Assembly: GCA_946902875.1 (NCBI GenBank)
Contig: OX336349.1
Coordinates: 8,765,891-8,829,890 of the forward strand
Direction of reading: 5' to 3'
DNA from: Nematopogon swammerdamellus
Lineage: Eukaryota; Arthropoda; Insecta; Lepidoptera; Adelidae
DNA: 64,000 bases
The notes under the pieces were generated by a model, which saw only the letters and a list, made by a program, of their open reading frames with translations, searched no databases and was not told the origin of the DNA. Position numbers and translations under genes: made by a program. Position 1 is the first letter of the stretch. The number at the start of each line of letters is the position of its first letter. Of this stretch, positions 54,175-64,000 are shown one piece after another.

Positions 54175-54338
54175 CTATAGTTTCAAGTGGAATCCGAAGC
54201 ACAGCCAGCCGAACCACGATCGTACGGCTGCCCATCCAAAGCCTGACCGCACCCTGGTAGAAAATATAATTAGATGAAAGCGAAGCAGTGCGGTTACGGG
54301 ACCCTCGGCACGTGAACAAGGTTCACTTGACTACTTTT
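54175..54338 (-). mobile_element. SINE-B 5' portion
   Basis: Minus sense: AAGTAGTCAAGTGAACCTTG, GTGCCGAGGGTCCCGTAACC, GTGCGGTCAGGCTTTGGATG, GGATTCCACTTGAAACTATA. Truncated at the left by the array. Confidence 0.75.
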
Positions 54339-54339
54339 T

Positions 54340-54737
54340 TTTTTAATGTAATCCGGTGTGGGTGGCTTCGGAGGGGCCAAAGCACATGCTCCGACCAGCC
54401 AATATCACCTCCGAGAAGGTAGGTGCCATACCGGAGACTTTCCTGGATTGCTGGCTATACCGGACTAGAAGAGAACACGACCGAGTCTGCTATGTGGCCA
54501 TCTTACATCCAGTACGGTGGTACCAACCCAGTCGGCTACAATTTGAGCCTACCGCCTAGTAAGAGGCAAGGGAAGGGACCTACAATTTTACACCGGCTCC
54601 GAACGGTGAAGCTGCAGCAGGTGTAGGTATGCACGTAATTTTTTTCGTTAGAAAAAACTCATTGGTACACGCCGACCGGATTCGAACCTCCGACGATGGA
54701 GAAGCCGATGCCGAAACCACTCGGTCACCCGCCGCTT
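54340..54737 (-). mobile_element. SINE-C, full length (reference copy)
   Basis: Minus sense: tRNA-like head GGGTGACCGAGTGGTTTCGG (54733) and GGAGGTTCGAATCCGGTCGG (54664), a body with CCGTACTGGATGTAAGATGG and GCATGTGCTTTGGCCCC, and the A-run at the left border. The A box GACCGAGTGG and B box GGTTCGAATCC are intact. Confidence 0.85.
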
Positions 54738-55789
54738 GAATTGATAATATATTATGCTCTATTTAATATAATATATTATATCATATATAGCATATTCAGC
54801 ATAGAGCCAGACTACGTAATCTTTGGTCTTTCACGTAAGTACTTTGCGCGAGACTGAAATTTGCATAAATTAAGACTAATTTTCTCTTCTGAACATGTAC
54901 GTTTAACACACTTGAACGGACAAAATGGCAGCGTTCACGTAACATACATACGTTCGAGTACGTTTAGCTCACCTTGTCCGGACAAGATAGCGGTCTTTCT
55001 TTACAAAGGTGCATCGGCTAAGATGGCGTCACGTCCCAGACGATCTGTACTCGGCTCACGTCTTAGTAATAAGGTCTAGATTGGGTCTCCGCAGTCAATG
55101 GCGTAGCTAAGTAACAAAGAGCCCCGGGGCAAAAAAAAAGATCTATCTGGTAGAGTCGACCTATGGTAATACTTTATTTATTGATATTGAAATCGACACA
55201 ATTACGTACATGACTAGCATTAAAGTAGCTAGTAAGAGGCTAGTGACAAAACTTCTAAATTACGAACGTACAAATGTATATGCATCTCTTTCTAACACCT
55301 TTTCAATGCCGTAAGTGAAAATAATATAAACTGACTGATGCCACCTGATTGCTATTTTAGTAAGGTTTCTGTTATAAATCTTGGGTTTGAATTTCGTACT
55401 CAATTGCACTTCTGTCTTAAAGCGAATCTGTCCTAAACATAATCTGTCGTAAAGGTAATGCTTAAATCTGTGTTGCTACTTGTTATATTTATGTTCTGAA
55501 GGTGGAAGACATTTTTGGGCCAGGGGCCCCCTGAGTTTTGGGGCCCCGTGCACGGCACCGCCTAGCCCTTCGGTAGATAGGGCACTGTCCGCAGTGAGGT
55601 CTAGGTTGTTTCATTCCTTTCTCTTAGCCACCGCTTCGCCTTAAGCCGAAAATTCTACTTTTGTCGGTCTATCTGTCTTTGTTTCACAGGCAGAATTCTG
55701 GCTTGAAAAATGAAAGAAAGAAAATATATTTATTTATATCTCCGTTGAAATTGTTACTTTAACCTAAAAAAAAAACATTTTAGTGAAAA
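54738..55789. other. Non-coding stretch
   Basis: No gene. A GAGCCCCGGGGCAAAA (55110) and GGCCAGGGGCCCCCTGAG (55519) pair and nearby A-runs suggest a decayed dispersed repeat. Confidence 0.4.
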
Positions 55790-56753
55790 AAATTCACAGA
55801 TTTCGTGCCTCGCACGACTATCGAGCACATTGAAAATGAATCTACGGAATTCGAAAAAATATTGTCGCTGAGCGACACGAGAAAGTCGGGATAAGGAAAA
55901 GGTTAGTTGGGGTCTGATTATGGAGCCGGAAGGAAGCCATAGGAACTCTTAAACTACACATGATAAATTCACCATATTTGGGCTCGTTGGATATAGGAAT
56001 ATAGGAATATAGGATAGGTTAGAAGATGCGTCGCTACTTCTAACCTAACCTATATTCTTATCTTCTATATCCTTATATTATATTTTTATATTTAATATTT
56101 ATTAATTTGTTACTTTAGTTAGAAATAATGTAAAGTTTATCTATTTTTTTTTGTAAAAATTTTTGTTTAAATTTTTTAAGCTGCTTGTGTTTTTGAAAAA
56201 TAATAAAAAATATATAAATGTAATATTTTTTTATTTTGTTGAATTCATTTTCAATGCGACGCATCTTCTAACCTAACCTATATTCCTATATTCAACGAGC
56301 CCAAATATGGTGGATTTATCATGTGTAGTTTAGGAGTTCCTATGGCGTCCTTCCGGCTCCATCATCAGGACCCTGGAAATAACATATGACTAGAGTACTT
56401 GCGAAGATAAATCCAACGAGACCAAACACGGTCGATTTATCATGTGTAGTTTAGGAGTTCCTATGGCTTCATTCCGGCTCCATCATCAGGACCCTGGGCA
56501 TCATATATGACAAGAGTACTTGCGAAGACAAATCCAACGAGCCCAAACACTATGGCACAGATTACTTACTATGGGCTTATCATGTGTAGTTTAGGAGTTC
56601 CTATGGCTTCCTTCCGGCTCCATCATCAGACCCCAACTAACCTTTTCCTTATCCCGACTTTCTCGTGTCGCTCAGCGACAATATTTTTTCGAATTCCGTA
56701 GATTCATTTCCAATGTGCTCGATAGTCGTGTGAGGCACGAAATCTGTGAATTT
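55790..56753. mobile_element. Foldback element with tandem units in one arm
   Basis: The left arm (55790-56055, AATTCACAGATTTCGTGCCT, CGCTGAGCGACACGAGAAAG) pairs with the right arm (56240-56753). The right arm is longer because the unit TTATCATGTGTAGTTTAGGA through CCTTCCGGCTCCATCATCAG is present three times (56315, 56437, 56577), against once at the left. Confidence 0.85.
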
Positions 56754-57885
56754 ATTTTTTCAAAAAGGTTGAGCTACAGGGCAAACCCTTAACCCGATCG
56801 TCTTTGTTTTAGGCTCAAATTGTAGCTGACTAAATGGTCCAGAGAAATTTTTCTCAAATTTTTGATATCATTCTTCGTTTCCAAAATATCGAGCGCCAAA
56901 ATCAAAAATTCTGAAAAAAAAAAATTTTTTTTTCACTATTTCGGCCATAACTTTTTTTGTTTTTTACTTTCTCAAATAATTCTTTTAGCACCTTACAGGT
57001 CTCATGAATACGCGTCCTTTGAACCTTTTCTTCATATCTTCACAACTCTCCTCTCAAAAGACATTTTCAATGTCAAAAAAGCTAGCTGCCACTCGCGCGT
57101 AGGACAGGAGAAAAGTCAAGCACACAAGACAAAGTAATATATTCTAAAAGTATTGTAAAATTATGTAAGTATACAAAAACAATTTACTCGTATCATCATC
57201 ATCTCTGCCTCAATCGTCGGCTGGCGTATTTTTATCAACGGTTATGAGTTGCCTGATGTAAATTGTGTGCATATTATATGATGATAATTTTTCGGGACGA
57301 AATATTTTTTTTACAATGACTATGACATTTCCATCCTAATGAATTCTTGTTCACTAAGGCTTCAAATATTAATGTCGTTTAGTTTAGGGAGTTCAAACAT
57401 GGCGTGTGTTCGGATAAAAATGTTGGTTTTAAAAGACAATTTACCGCACGAAATTTATGGGATTTTAATGGATACGCACACATTTTGTACTCTGTTCCGA
57501 TAGTACCTACATAATAAATAATACAGTACTTTTTTTTACATTTGGTTTAGGACTTAGCCATATTACGACTACGGTGACTGGTTATACTTTACAAAGTTTC
57601 TCTAGTCTCTTAGAGATAGAGAACCCTTGAACAAATAATACAGTACTTGCTCTTGGCTCTTCAATCAAAGTCCAAATATCTCTATGTTCGATTTTATCTA
57701 AGGAACTTTTTAGGGTTGCGTAACCGTATATTCTAGTAATGAATACTTACTAGATAAATCAACAAAATGTTGTACTAAAAAGTAAGATAATAGATAAAAG
57801 ATAGAAGATTAGTATAATGTTAGTAGTTTTAGAATATTGACAATAAATTATTTTTATTTACAAAATGTTTGTTTGATGAATTTTT
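56754..57885. other. Non-coding stretch
   Basis: AT-rich with A/T runs; the frame at 56862-57137 shows no domain. Nothing recognised. Confidence 0.4.
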
Positions 57886-57904
57886 ATATATTAATATTAT
57901 TTAT

Positions 57905-57960
57905 AAAATTACACAATTAATACAGATATTTCGACTGTGTTGTCGTCATCAGTGAAAAAT
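57905..57960 (-). ncRNA. Hammerhead-ribozyme-like motif
   Basis: Minus strand: CTGATGA (57952-57946), C, GAC, loop AACACA, GTC, then GAAA (57932-57929). This matches the catalytic core CUGANGA-stem II-GAAA with a 3-4 bp stem II. Stems I and III are not convincingly paired by eye. Confidence 0.4.
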
Positions 57961-58024
57961 ATAACATATTATGTATGGTGTTGATATTTATGACATATGA
58001 GTGGTTGATATGGGGGTTTTTTTT

Positions 58025-58336
58025 TTAATGAACGATATTTAATCCCGGGGTATGATGCGCGCCTAGGTCCCATATGAATGATGATTCCCAAGTTCTTAAA
58101 TCTATTTCTTTAAGTGGTGGACTGAATGATTTAATGATGCGGACGGTGAAGCATTGATTGAATGAAATTTGATGGTTACGGCAGTGTGTTGGGATGGGAA
58201 GAGGCGAGTTTACTGAGGTGGACGTGAACCTGTGGTGATTGATCCTAATGTGTATTGGGTTGATGGTTGAGCCTATGTAGTATGAGGTGCAATGACGGCA
58301 TTCCAAGATGTATACACATGAATAGAAATTTGTCAC
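58025..58336 (-). pseudogene. GIY-YIG endonuclease domain of a Penelope-like retroelement
   Basis: 103 codons. CVYILECRHCTSYYIGST is the GIY-YIG core (V-Y-I, then Y-I-G with spacing 10), HIRINHH holds the catalytic Arg, and WESSFIWDLGAHHTPGLN holds the conserved Glu and the typical C-terminus. In Penelope-like elements this domain follows the reverse transcriptase and nicks target DNA. Here it is intact as a frame but lacks its upstream partner, so it is a truncated element rather than a host gene. A domesticated GIY-YIG protein is possible but less likely. Confidence 0.75.
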
Positions 58337-58845
58337 TGTACGAAGAAAGTATTAAAATGATTAAATCCTTGTACAGAAGTATATTTCACTTTTTGACCAA
58401 TGCAAGAGAAAAAGATTCTTGCGCATACACTCGCGCACAATAAGAACCGGAAGGGGGTTTACATACCACCGACCGGAAATCATATGATTAATTATTTTAT
58501 TTAACTAAAGGACCAAAATACGAGTACTTAGTGTTGTCTTCGACAGTCACCATTTAATCCAAGTCTCTAAATACATTTTTCCTAACTCCGCGAATTCTCC
58601 CGATAATGATGCGAATATCATACTAGGATTGTTGCTACAATTGCGCTAGTATTGGTATTTGTGGAACGTCGCGACGAAAGAGACAACGTTATCAAATTAT
58701 TCTTGGCAATTTCACCCACACACACATTCATGCATGGCTAACGATTATTATGTTTGAAGTTATAGTATAGATAGATCAACTTGAAGTAGGTTGTGTTATG
58801 TAATATAATATGTATGTGTGTACATATATATATATTTATAGAAAT

Positions 58846-59110
58846 TGGCATGATTGGCTAAATGACCTACAACACCCGCGATGTCAGCCCATAACTTCGA
58901 TCATGCCGGCTACACTGAACTTGACGGAAAACACGAACTATAATACATGGACGCTTCGACCGATCCTTCATTCAGTCCGTGGTGCCTAGTAAGGTAAGAA
59001 GGGAAGGGTAAACGTAAACCTACAGTTACAATACAAGGGTATCGTAAACCTACAGTTTTACGATAATAAGTATTCTGTGGTTAGACGTGGAATCCGAACC
59101 GCAGAATAGT
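58846..59110 (-). mobile_element. SINE-A, diverged
   Basis: CCGCGATGTCAGCCCATAAC, CATGCCGGCTACACTGAAC, TTCGACCGATCCTTCATTCA, then an altered body with a short duplication (AAACCTACAGTT twice) and GTGGAATCCGAACCGCAG. Confidence 0.75.
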
Positions 59111-59769
59111 TAGTAGGGGTGAGGAGTGATCCATCGGCTTACTAAGCCGGCTTACTATTGGTTTTGTTCATGGCACCATTTCGACATTTATTATTACATT
59201 GAAGTGTATTAGAAACTTAATTTCAAGCCAATATCCGTCGAAGTTAATGGCTTTCCCCTGGCAGCGTGTGTGTGTTGTTTAAGGGATGGGAAGAGTCCCT
59301 CAATCCAGGGATATATGGAGTGAGATTTGTATAGGCCGATAGAAATGACACATTCTATTTATGAACCATCACCAGTTAAAACGACCGCTTTTTTTTAAAG
59401 ATTTAAATTCACTTTTTTTTACTATCAAACTACATTGAAGTATCTTTAATGTACTAACATAATTAAGTTGATACAAATTACGTATCAAATTTTGATAAAG
59501 GTTCTTTACACCTGATACACTTATGTTAATCTAGCTGTCAAGCTGTGTTTTATCTGATGTCAAGGCGATGTTCTTATGTGGCTAGTCATTAAAATACTTG
59601 AATTAATATGTATGAAAAAAAAAACCTTCGAAGTTTCTTGCCGGTTTTTCTTCGTATGTGTAATTGAACCGGATAGAACAAATTGTGACAAGTTTGAGCA
59701 CAGTCTTACTGCCATATGAATGATCAATAAACAATTTTATTTTTGCCACCACTATTTTCAACATGTCAC

Positions 59770-61440
59770 ATTTTTAGGGTCCCGTCGCAAAATGCGAAAA
59801 AAGGGACCCTTATGGGATCGCTCTGGTGTCTGTCTGTCTGTCTGTCGGTCACACGCAGATATATCCAGACCTACTGAACCGATTTCGATGAAACTGACGC
59901 CAAATTACGTGTAATTTTTGCCGCTAGATACATTATAGATAAGTTTGTCTGATAGTCCTGTGGAAAGTACAGGGTTTTTTTTTTTTTTTTTTTTTTTTTT
60001 TATAGGCAGCCGGCGCGGGTGTCTGTGCCCAATACTTCAACGGAAGATCAGACACAGCCAATAACACCATTCCTCGCGAAACCACGCTCAGAGAGGCGCC
60101 ATGCCGGCTATGAGGCGGACAAAAAGGTTGTCGTCTAATTTATTGACACGCCTTTTGAAGATTCCCAGGTTATAGGTGGTGGGGAACACACTCACCGGAA
60201 GACCGTTCCATATTTTCGCCGTTCGACACAGGAAAGATTTCGAAAAACGATGTGTTCTTAGTAGTTGGGTGTCAACAACATATGGATGTTCCGAGCGAGT
60301 CCGGCGGGTGTGGCGGAGACGGATGGGGGCTGGAGGGATGAGAGAAGCCAATTCATCAGAGCAACGTCCATGGTAGTACCTATAGAACAGGCTAAGAGAA
60401 CCGATTGTTCGCCTGTGGCCCAATGATTCAAGTCTCTCCGTGAGCTTGGGATCACCAATTAGACGGATAGCACGGCGCTGGATAGAGTCCAAGGACGCCA
60501 ATAAGTAAAGAGGGCATCCACTCCACAGATGGCTACAGTACTCCATCACCGGGCGAACTTGCGCTTTATATAGCATAAGGAGCTGCGCCGGTGAGAAGAA
60601 CCGTCTGCTGCGGTAGAGGACGCCCAATTTCCTAGAGGCAAGTGTGGCTTTGGACTCTATGAAACCCCTAAAACCCACATCCTTGGTCAATTCCACGCCC
60701 AGGAGGTCCAATTTGTCATTGTTAGGTATGGCCGTACCCTGGAACGTAGCTTGGAAGGGAAACCGGTCGGCCTTGGTAGAGAAGGCGCATGCTTGAGTTT
60801 TGCTGACGTTGAAATCAACAAGGTTCTCGCGGCCCCAGGAGGCTACCTTAACGAGAGCATCGTCGACTCTGTTAACTGTTTGACGCCGAGCATCATCAAT
60901 CAAGGGTACCCCAAAATGTAAACCAAAAATATTTTTTGTTTTTTTAAATAAATCAAATGTCATGTCATTCTATAGGTATTGTTAACGCGATATCAAAAAT
61001 ATATAACTTTGCTATAATCAATAAGTTTACTTTAACAAATATTATGTTAAAAAGTTGACAAAAAACTGCACTTTTGTCGCCGAACTTTGACCTATTAAGG
61101 GTTGTTTGAAAATTCTGAAAAAAATAAACAATATAGGTACTCTTATGTAGTTGTGCACAAAACTATTCATTTTTCTCAAAATGTCACATATTTGGAGATA
61201 AAGTTAAATGTCTGAACAGCCAAAATTTCAATTTTTCTCGTGACTTTTTGGTCACAGCTCAAGCCACCGATAACGAAGCGTTGTGATTGATAACTTAAAA
61301 TCATCCAGAGAAGTAACGAAATGTAACAGTGAAAACCGTATGTAAATCGATAAAGTGATTCTCGAGTTATAAGAATATTTCATATATATATATTATACGT
61401 TATACGGCCGGTCGCCCGTAGAAATTTCGCTTTATATTTT
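59770..61440 (+). mobile_element. Repeat W copy, split by a LINE
   Basis: Left part 59770-59974 (TTTTTAGGGTCCCGTCGCAA to GGAAAGTACAGGG) and right part 60903-61440 (AGGGTACCCCAAAATGTAAA to GTAGAAATTTCGCTTTATA). Continuous in the uninterrupted copy at 41.75-42.41 kb (minus). Confidence 0.85.
59975..60902 (-). mobile_element. 5'-truncated jockey/CR1-like LINE (second family)
   Basis: A 27-T run at the left is the poly-A end. The frame 60902-60088 encodes SWGRENLVDFNVSKTQACAF, LLGVELTKDVGFRGFIES, YKAQVRPVMEYCSHLW, LDSIQRRAIRLIGDPK and FYRYYHGRCSDELASLI, the post-palm region of a non-LTR reverse transcriptase. It is related to, but clearly distinct from, the 5915-6720 copy. The frame continues 20 codons into the flanking repeat W (to 60963), giving a false start. 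Confidence 0.87.
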
Positions 61441-61441
61441 A

Positions 61442-61640
61442 TTGTCAGCCTCGGTAGCTCAGTGGTGCGGTCGGTCGACTGGTTGTTAAGCAACCCTGAG
61501 CGCGGTCAGTACTTGGATGGGTGACCGCTCGATCGTTGGAGGCTGACCGTGATTCGGATTCCACGTAAAACTGTAGGTCCATTCCCTTCTTAAATTACTA
61601 GGTGGTAGGGTTTATCCCGCCCGTTGGTACCACCGCACTG
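61442..61640 (+). mobile_element. SINE-A, 3'-truncated
   Basis: GTCAGCCTCGGTAGCTCAG, GTCAGTACTTGGATGGGTGA, GGAGGCTGACCGTGATTCGG, up to GTTGGTACCACCGCACTG, where the SINE-B copy begins. Confidence 0.85.
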
Positions 61641-62518
61641 AAATGAAAATATTTATAACACATAAAATCATACAGTGCAATAAACGAGTCTCCTGCACTC
61701 AAAATCAAATCAAAAAACGTTTATTGCACATAATTGTTGTACAGAAGGTAGCACTTAATGCCTATGGCATTTTCCACCAGCCTACCCTTATTTACATATA
61801 GAACCAGGGTAGGTGCAACAAGACAAGGTAAACAAAACAAAGTCTTATAAAATAGAAAATAGAAGGACAAATAGTATATATTTATATATATAATGCATAT
61901 AATACACATATATTATTCATAATAAATAATAAACATATATAAACATATACAAAATAAAACTCAGACATTACACAACACATTATGAATTTGCTCAGAAACT
62001 AGGCACTCGACAGTTTCTGTCTCGCAGAAATACTTTTTTATTAAAAAAAGTGGCATATCCCATATTTTTATGAAAACTCCATTCAAATTGGTTTAGTAGT
62101 TTACGTGATGAGTGCACAAACATGCAAATAAAGTACGACTTGATGCTATTATCATGTAAAGTGTATGCCAGAGTAATTGTTAGTCAGTCAGTGTCAGAGA
62201 GGTGCCATGTCAGTCTTTCCTTTGGTCGTGCCGGCTACATTGATCTAGATGGAAAACTGGATTTATAATTTTTATAGCCGTTTTCATCGACCGACATTCG
62301 TTCAGTGTTGGTGTTCTAATCAAAACGGGTTGATCCCTTCTAGCTAAATATGTACATAAAGGGATGAAACTACAGTTTCAAGTGGAATCCGAACCACAGC
62401 CAGCCGAACCACGGTCGTACGGCTACCCATCCAAAGCCTGACCGCACTCTGGTAGAAAATATAATTAGAAGAAACGGCGCGGTTACGGGACCCTCGGCAC
62501 GTGAACAAGGTTCACTTG
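61641..62518 (-). mobile_element. SINE-B copy (minus) split by a LINE tail
   Basis: Minus sense from 62515: AAGTTGTCAAGTGAACCTTG, GTCCCGTAACC, GTGCGGTCAGGCTTTGGATG, CATGCAAATAAAGT complement, to GACAGTTTCTG near 61990. It resumes at 61690 with GAGTGCAGGAGACTCGTTTA and ends about 61641. Confidence 0.75.
61688..61988 (-). mobile_element. LINE 3' tail nested in SINE-B
   Basis: Minus sense: GCTGGTGGAAAATGCCATAG, GCATTAAGTGCTACCTTCTG, GTGCAATAAACGTTTTTTGA. Related in layout to the tail at 17.9 kb (box of AAATG/C, AATAAA, A-rich end). GAGTGC flanks it on both sides. Confidence 0.65.
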
Positions 62519-62521
62519 ACA

Positions 62522-62912
62522 ACTTTTTTTTTTATGGAAACTGACACGGTTGGCTACATCACCTACAACATCCGTGATGTCAGCCCATGACACCGGGTGA
62601 ACTAGGTGCCATGTCAGTGCTTCCCTTCGGTCGTGCCGGCTACACTGAACTGGACAAAAAACACAAACTATTTACATATCCGTTTCGACCGAAGTTTCAT
62701 TCAGTGCGGTGGTACCAACCCGGGCGGGTTGAACCCTACCACCTAGTAAGGTAAGAAGGGAAGGGACCTACAGTTTTACGTGGAATCCGAACCACGGTCA
62801 GCCTCCAACGGTCGAGCGGTCACCCATCCAAGAACTGACCGCGCCCAGCGTTGCTTAACAATCAATAGCGACAGTCGACTGTCTGCACGACTGAGCTATC
62901 GAGGCTGTCACT
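62522..62912 (-). mobile_element. SINE-A, full length (minus)
   Basis: T9 end, ATGGAAACTGACACGGTTGG, CATCCGTGATGTCAGCCC, GGTGGTACCAACCCGGGCGG, GTGGAATCCGAACCACGGTC, CACCCATCCAAGAACTGACC, GAGCTATCGAGGCTGTCAC-like head. Intact in all parts, hence fairly young. Confidence 0.9.
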
Positions 62913-64000
62913 TGCCGTATAAAAATATTTTTGAATTTATAATGTCACGTTCGACCCTAATTTTATAAAATTTTGAAATAAGACGACTTGCAAAATAATA
63001 TTTTAAAATTTCGTGCCTTTCAACTTAATACAACCGGTTAGAAGGTATGACTGTCTGTGACAGACTGAATGTACGAGTCACAACTCACACCACTAGGCTT
63101 CGTTTTTACCATTTTGAGCTACGGAACCTAAAACAATACGTTTTCTCTCTTTTCCTCGCTCTAACTTTCATTTCTCTCTCTGTATCACACCCCAACACGG
63201 AAAATTCGCCGTAATAACGAATTTATATTAATTTTTGAACCGAAATTCGGACTCGGGGCACCAGCTATTAACAACGTGGTCTAACGGGGCTAATTTTATT
63301 CTGAAAATATTCCCACAGCTAGAGAAATAAATTCGATTTTAATTTCAAAGGTTTGGCTATAAAGTCTGCTTTATATTTTTATGAAATCGTATTTCTAAAT
63401 TCACTTGAGCGAGATTTGCTTCGGGAACGATCCCATAATTTTATACAAAAGTTATAGTTGAATCTTTCTCCAAAACATCACAATATTTCTTTGCATATAT
63501 GTTAATGAAGTTAGAAAAAAAAACATCTTGTTAGGTGTTTCTTATAAGTATATTTACTTTTATACATTTAATGTAGGTATTTTATTAAATAATAAGAAAA
63601 AAATATTAGTTCAAATGGAATACCTAGAATACACTAGGTATTTTTAAATCTCTTACGCATATTGAATTCTTTTTGATTTCCTTTATCTTTAATATCATGC
63701 AAACATATTTTATATTCAATCATTCAGTATCGTATAGGTACTTAGAAAAATATACCTTATGCTCTTAAAAATACAGTTCATTTTACAAAATAGAACTTTA
63801 CTGTATTAAACTTTCATGTTTTCTCGTTGCAGCCGCAGAAAGGTAAGAGTTTGCTAGCTCTCTCCACTTATGCTCGCGGTATAGGCTTTGCATCTCACTG
63901 TGATCACATGATGAGTTTTATCTTTTTTACCGAATACATGAAAATGAAATTCGTAATGACAATACGTACGTACAACGCTTATTTCGATGCAGAGTGTCAA
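62913..64000. other. AT-rich stretch to the window end
   Basis: No recognised repeat or domain. The only notable signal is an acceptor/donor pair at 63832/63843 enclosing 10 bp. Confidence 0.4.
63833..63842 (+). other. Possible 10-bp micro-exon
   Basis: TTTTCTCGTTGCAG, then CCGCAGAAAG, then GTAAGAG. Both splice sites are close to consensus, with a good pyrimidine tract. No partner exon is visible. Confidence 0.2.

Larger units (their letters stand above)
57885..58340 (-). mobile_element. Penelope-like element, 3' remnant
   Basis: Contains the GIY-YIG frame (58336-58025) followed on the same strand by a conserved tail with a hammerhead-like core (57952-57929) and AATATTAATATATAAAAATT. No reverse transcriptase is left upstream, so it is 5'-truncated. 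Confidence 0.75.

Overview
The window is eukaryotic, AT-rich, intron-bearing nuclear DNA packed with mobile elements. The element repertoire points to an insect, most likely a moth or butterfly: Helitron-type ends reading GCGGGCAAAAGCTAGT, many short SINEs, jockey-like and RTE-like LINE tails, and small two-ended DNA elements. There are no operons, ribosome binding sites or CRISPR arrays. All calls come from reading the sequence, with no database search.

Protein-coding content is sparse. (1) A synaptotagmin-family gene lies on the minus strand, with exons scattered over about 24 kb: 29352-29264, 27210-27086, a weak candidate at 26739-26657, 21695-21528, 18129-18022, 8556-8340 and 5672-5545 (stop codon at 5547-5545). 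The phases of the confident exon pairs that abut each other agree, and the joined exons encode the linker, C2A and C2B. The N-terminal membrane exon is not seen and should lie to the right. Much of the window left of about 29.4 kb is intron of this gene. (2) A complete intronless reading frame of 1147 codons (50446-47003, minus) encodes a membrane protein with four thrombospondin type-1 repeats, two laminin-G-like domains, an Ig-like domain, a transmembrane helix and a 240-residue tail. (3) A single first exon of a THAP-type zinc-finger protein (35562-35656, plus) follows a CpG-rich stretch.

The rest is mostly repeats. SINE-A has a 5S-rRNA-like head and at least a dozen copies. SINE-B is longer with a related head. 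SINE-C is tRNA-derived. Family Z and repeat family R recur throughout. LINE 3' ends include one with a clean 5' inversion. There is an internally deleted Ty3/gypsy-type LTR element (44051-45979), a Penelope-like remnant with a GIY-YIG domain and a hammerhead-like motif (58336-57890), several short inverted-repeat elements, and Helitron-like elements carrying tandem arrays. The most striking arrays are a 228-bp satellite (14877-16610) and a 1.8-kb head-to-head array (18801-20581).

Layout: 0-30 kb is synaptotagmin introns full of repeats; 30-34 kb is largely unexplained AT-rich DNA; 34-37 kb is the THAP exon and GC-rich DNA, bracketed by a 23-bp inverted repeat; 37-46 kb is dense nested transposons; 46-47 kb is two inverted-repeat elements abutting the 3' end of the thrombospondin gene; 47-50.5 kb is that gene; 50.5-63 kb is again nested repeats; 63-64 kb is AT-rich with one possible micro-exon.
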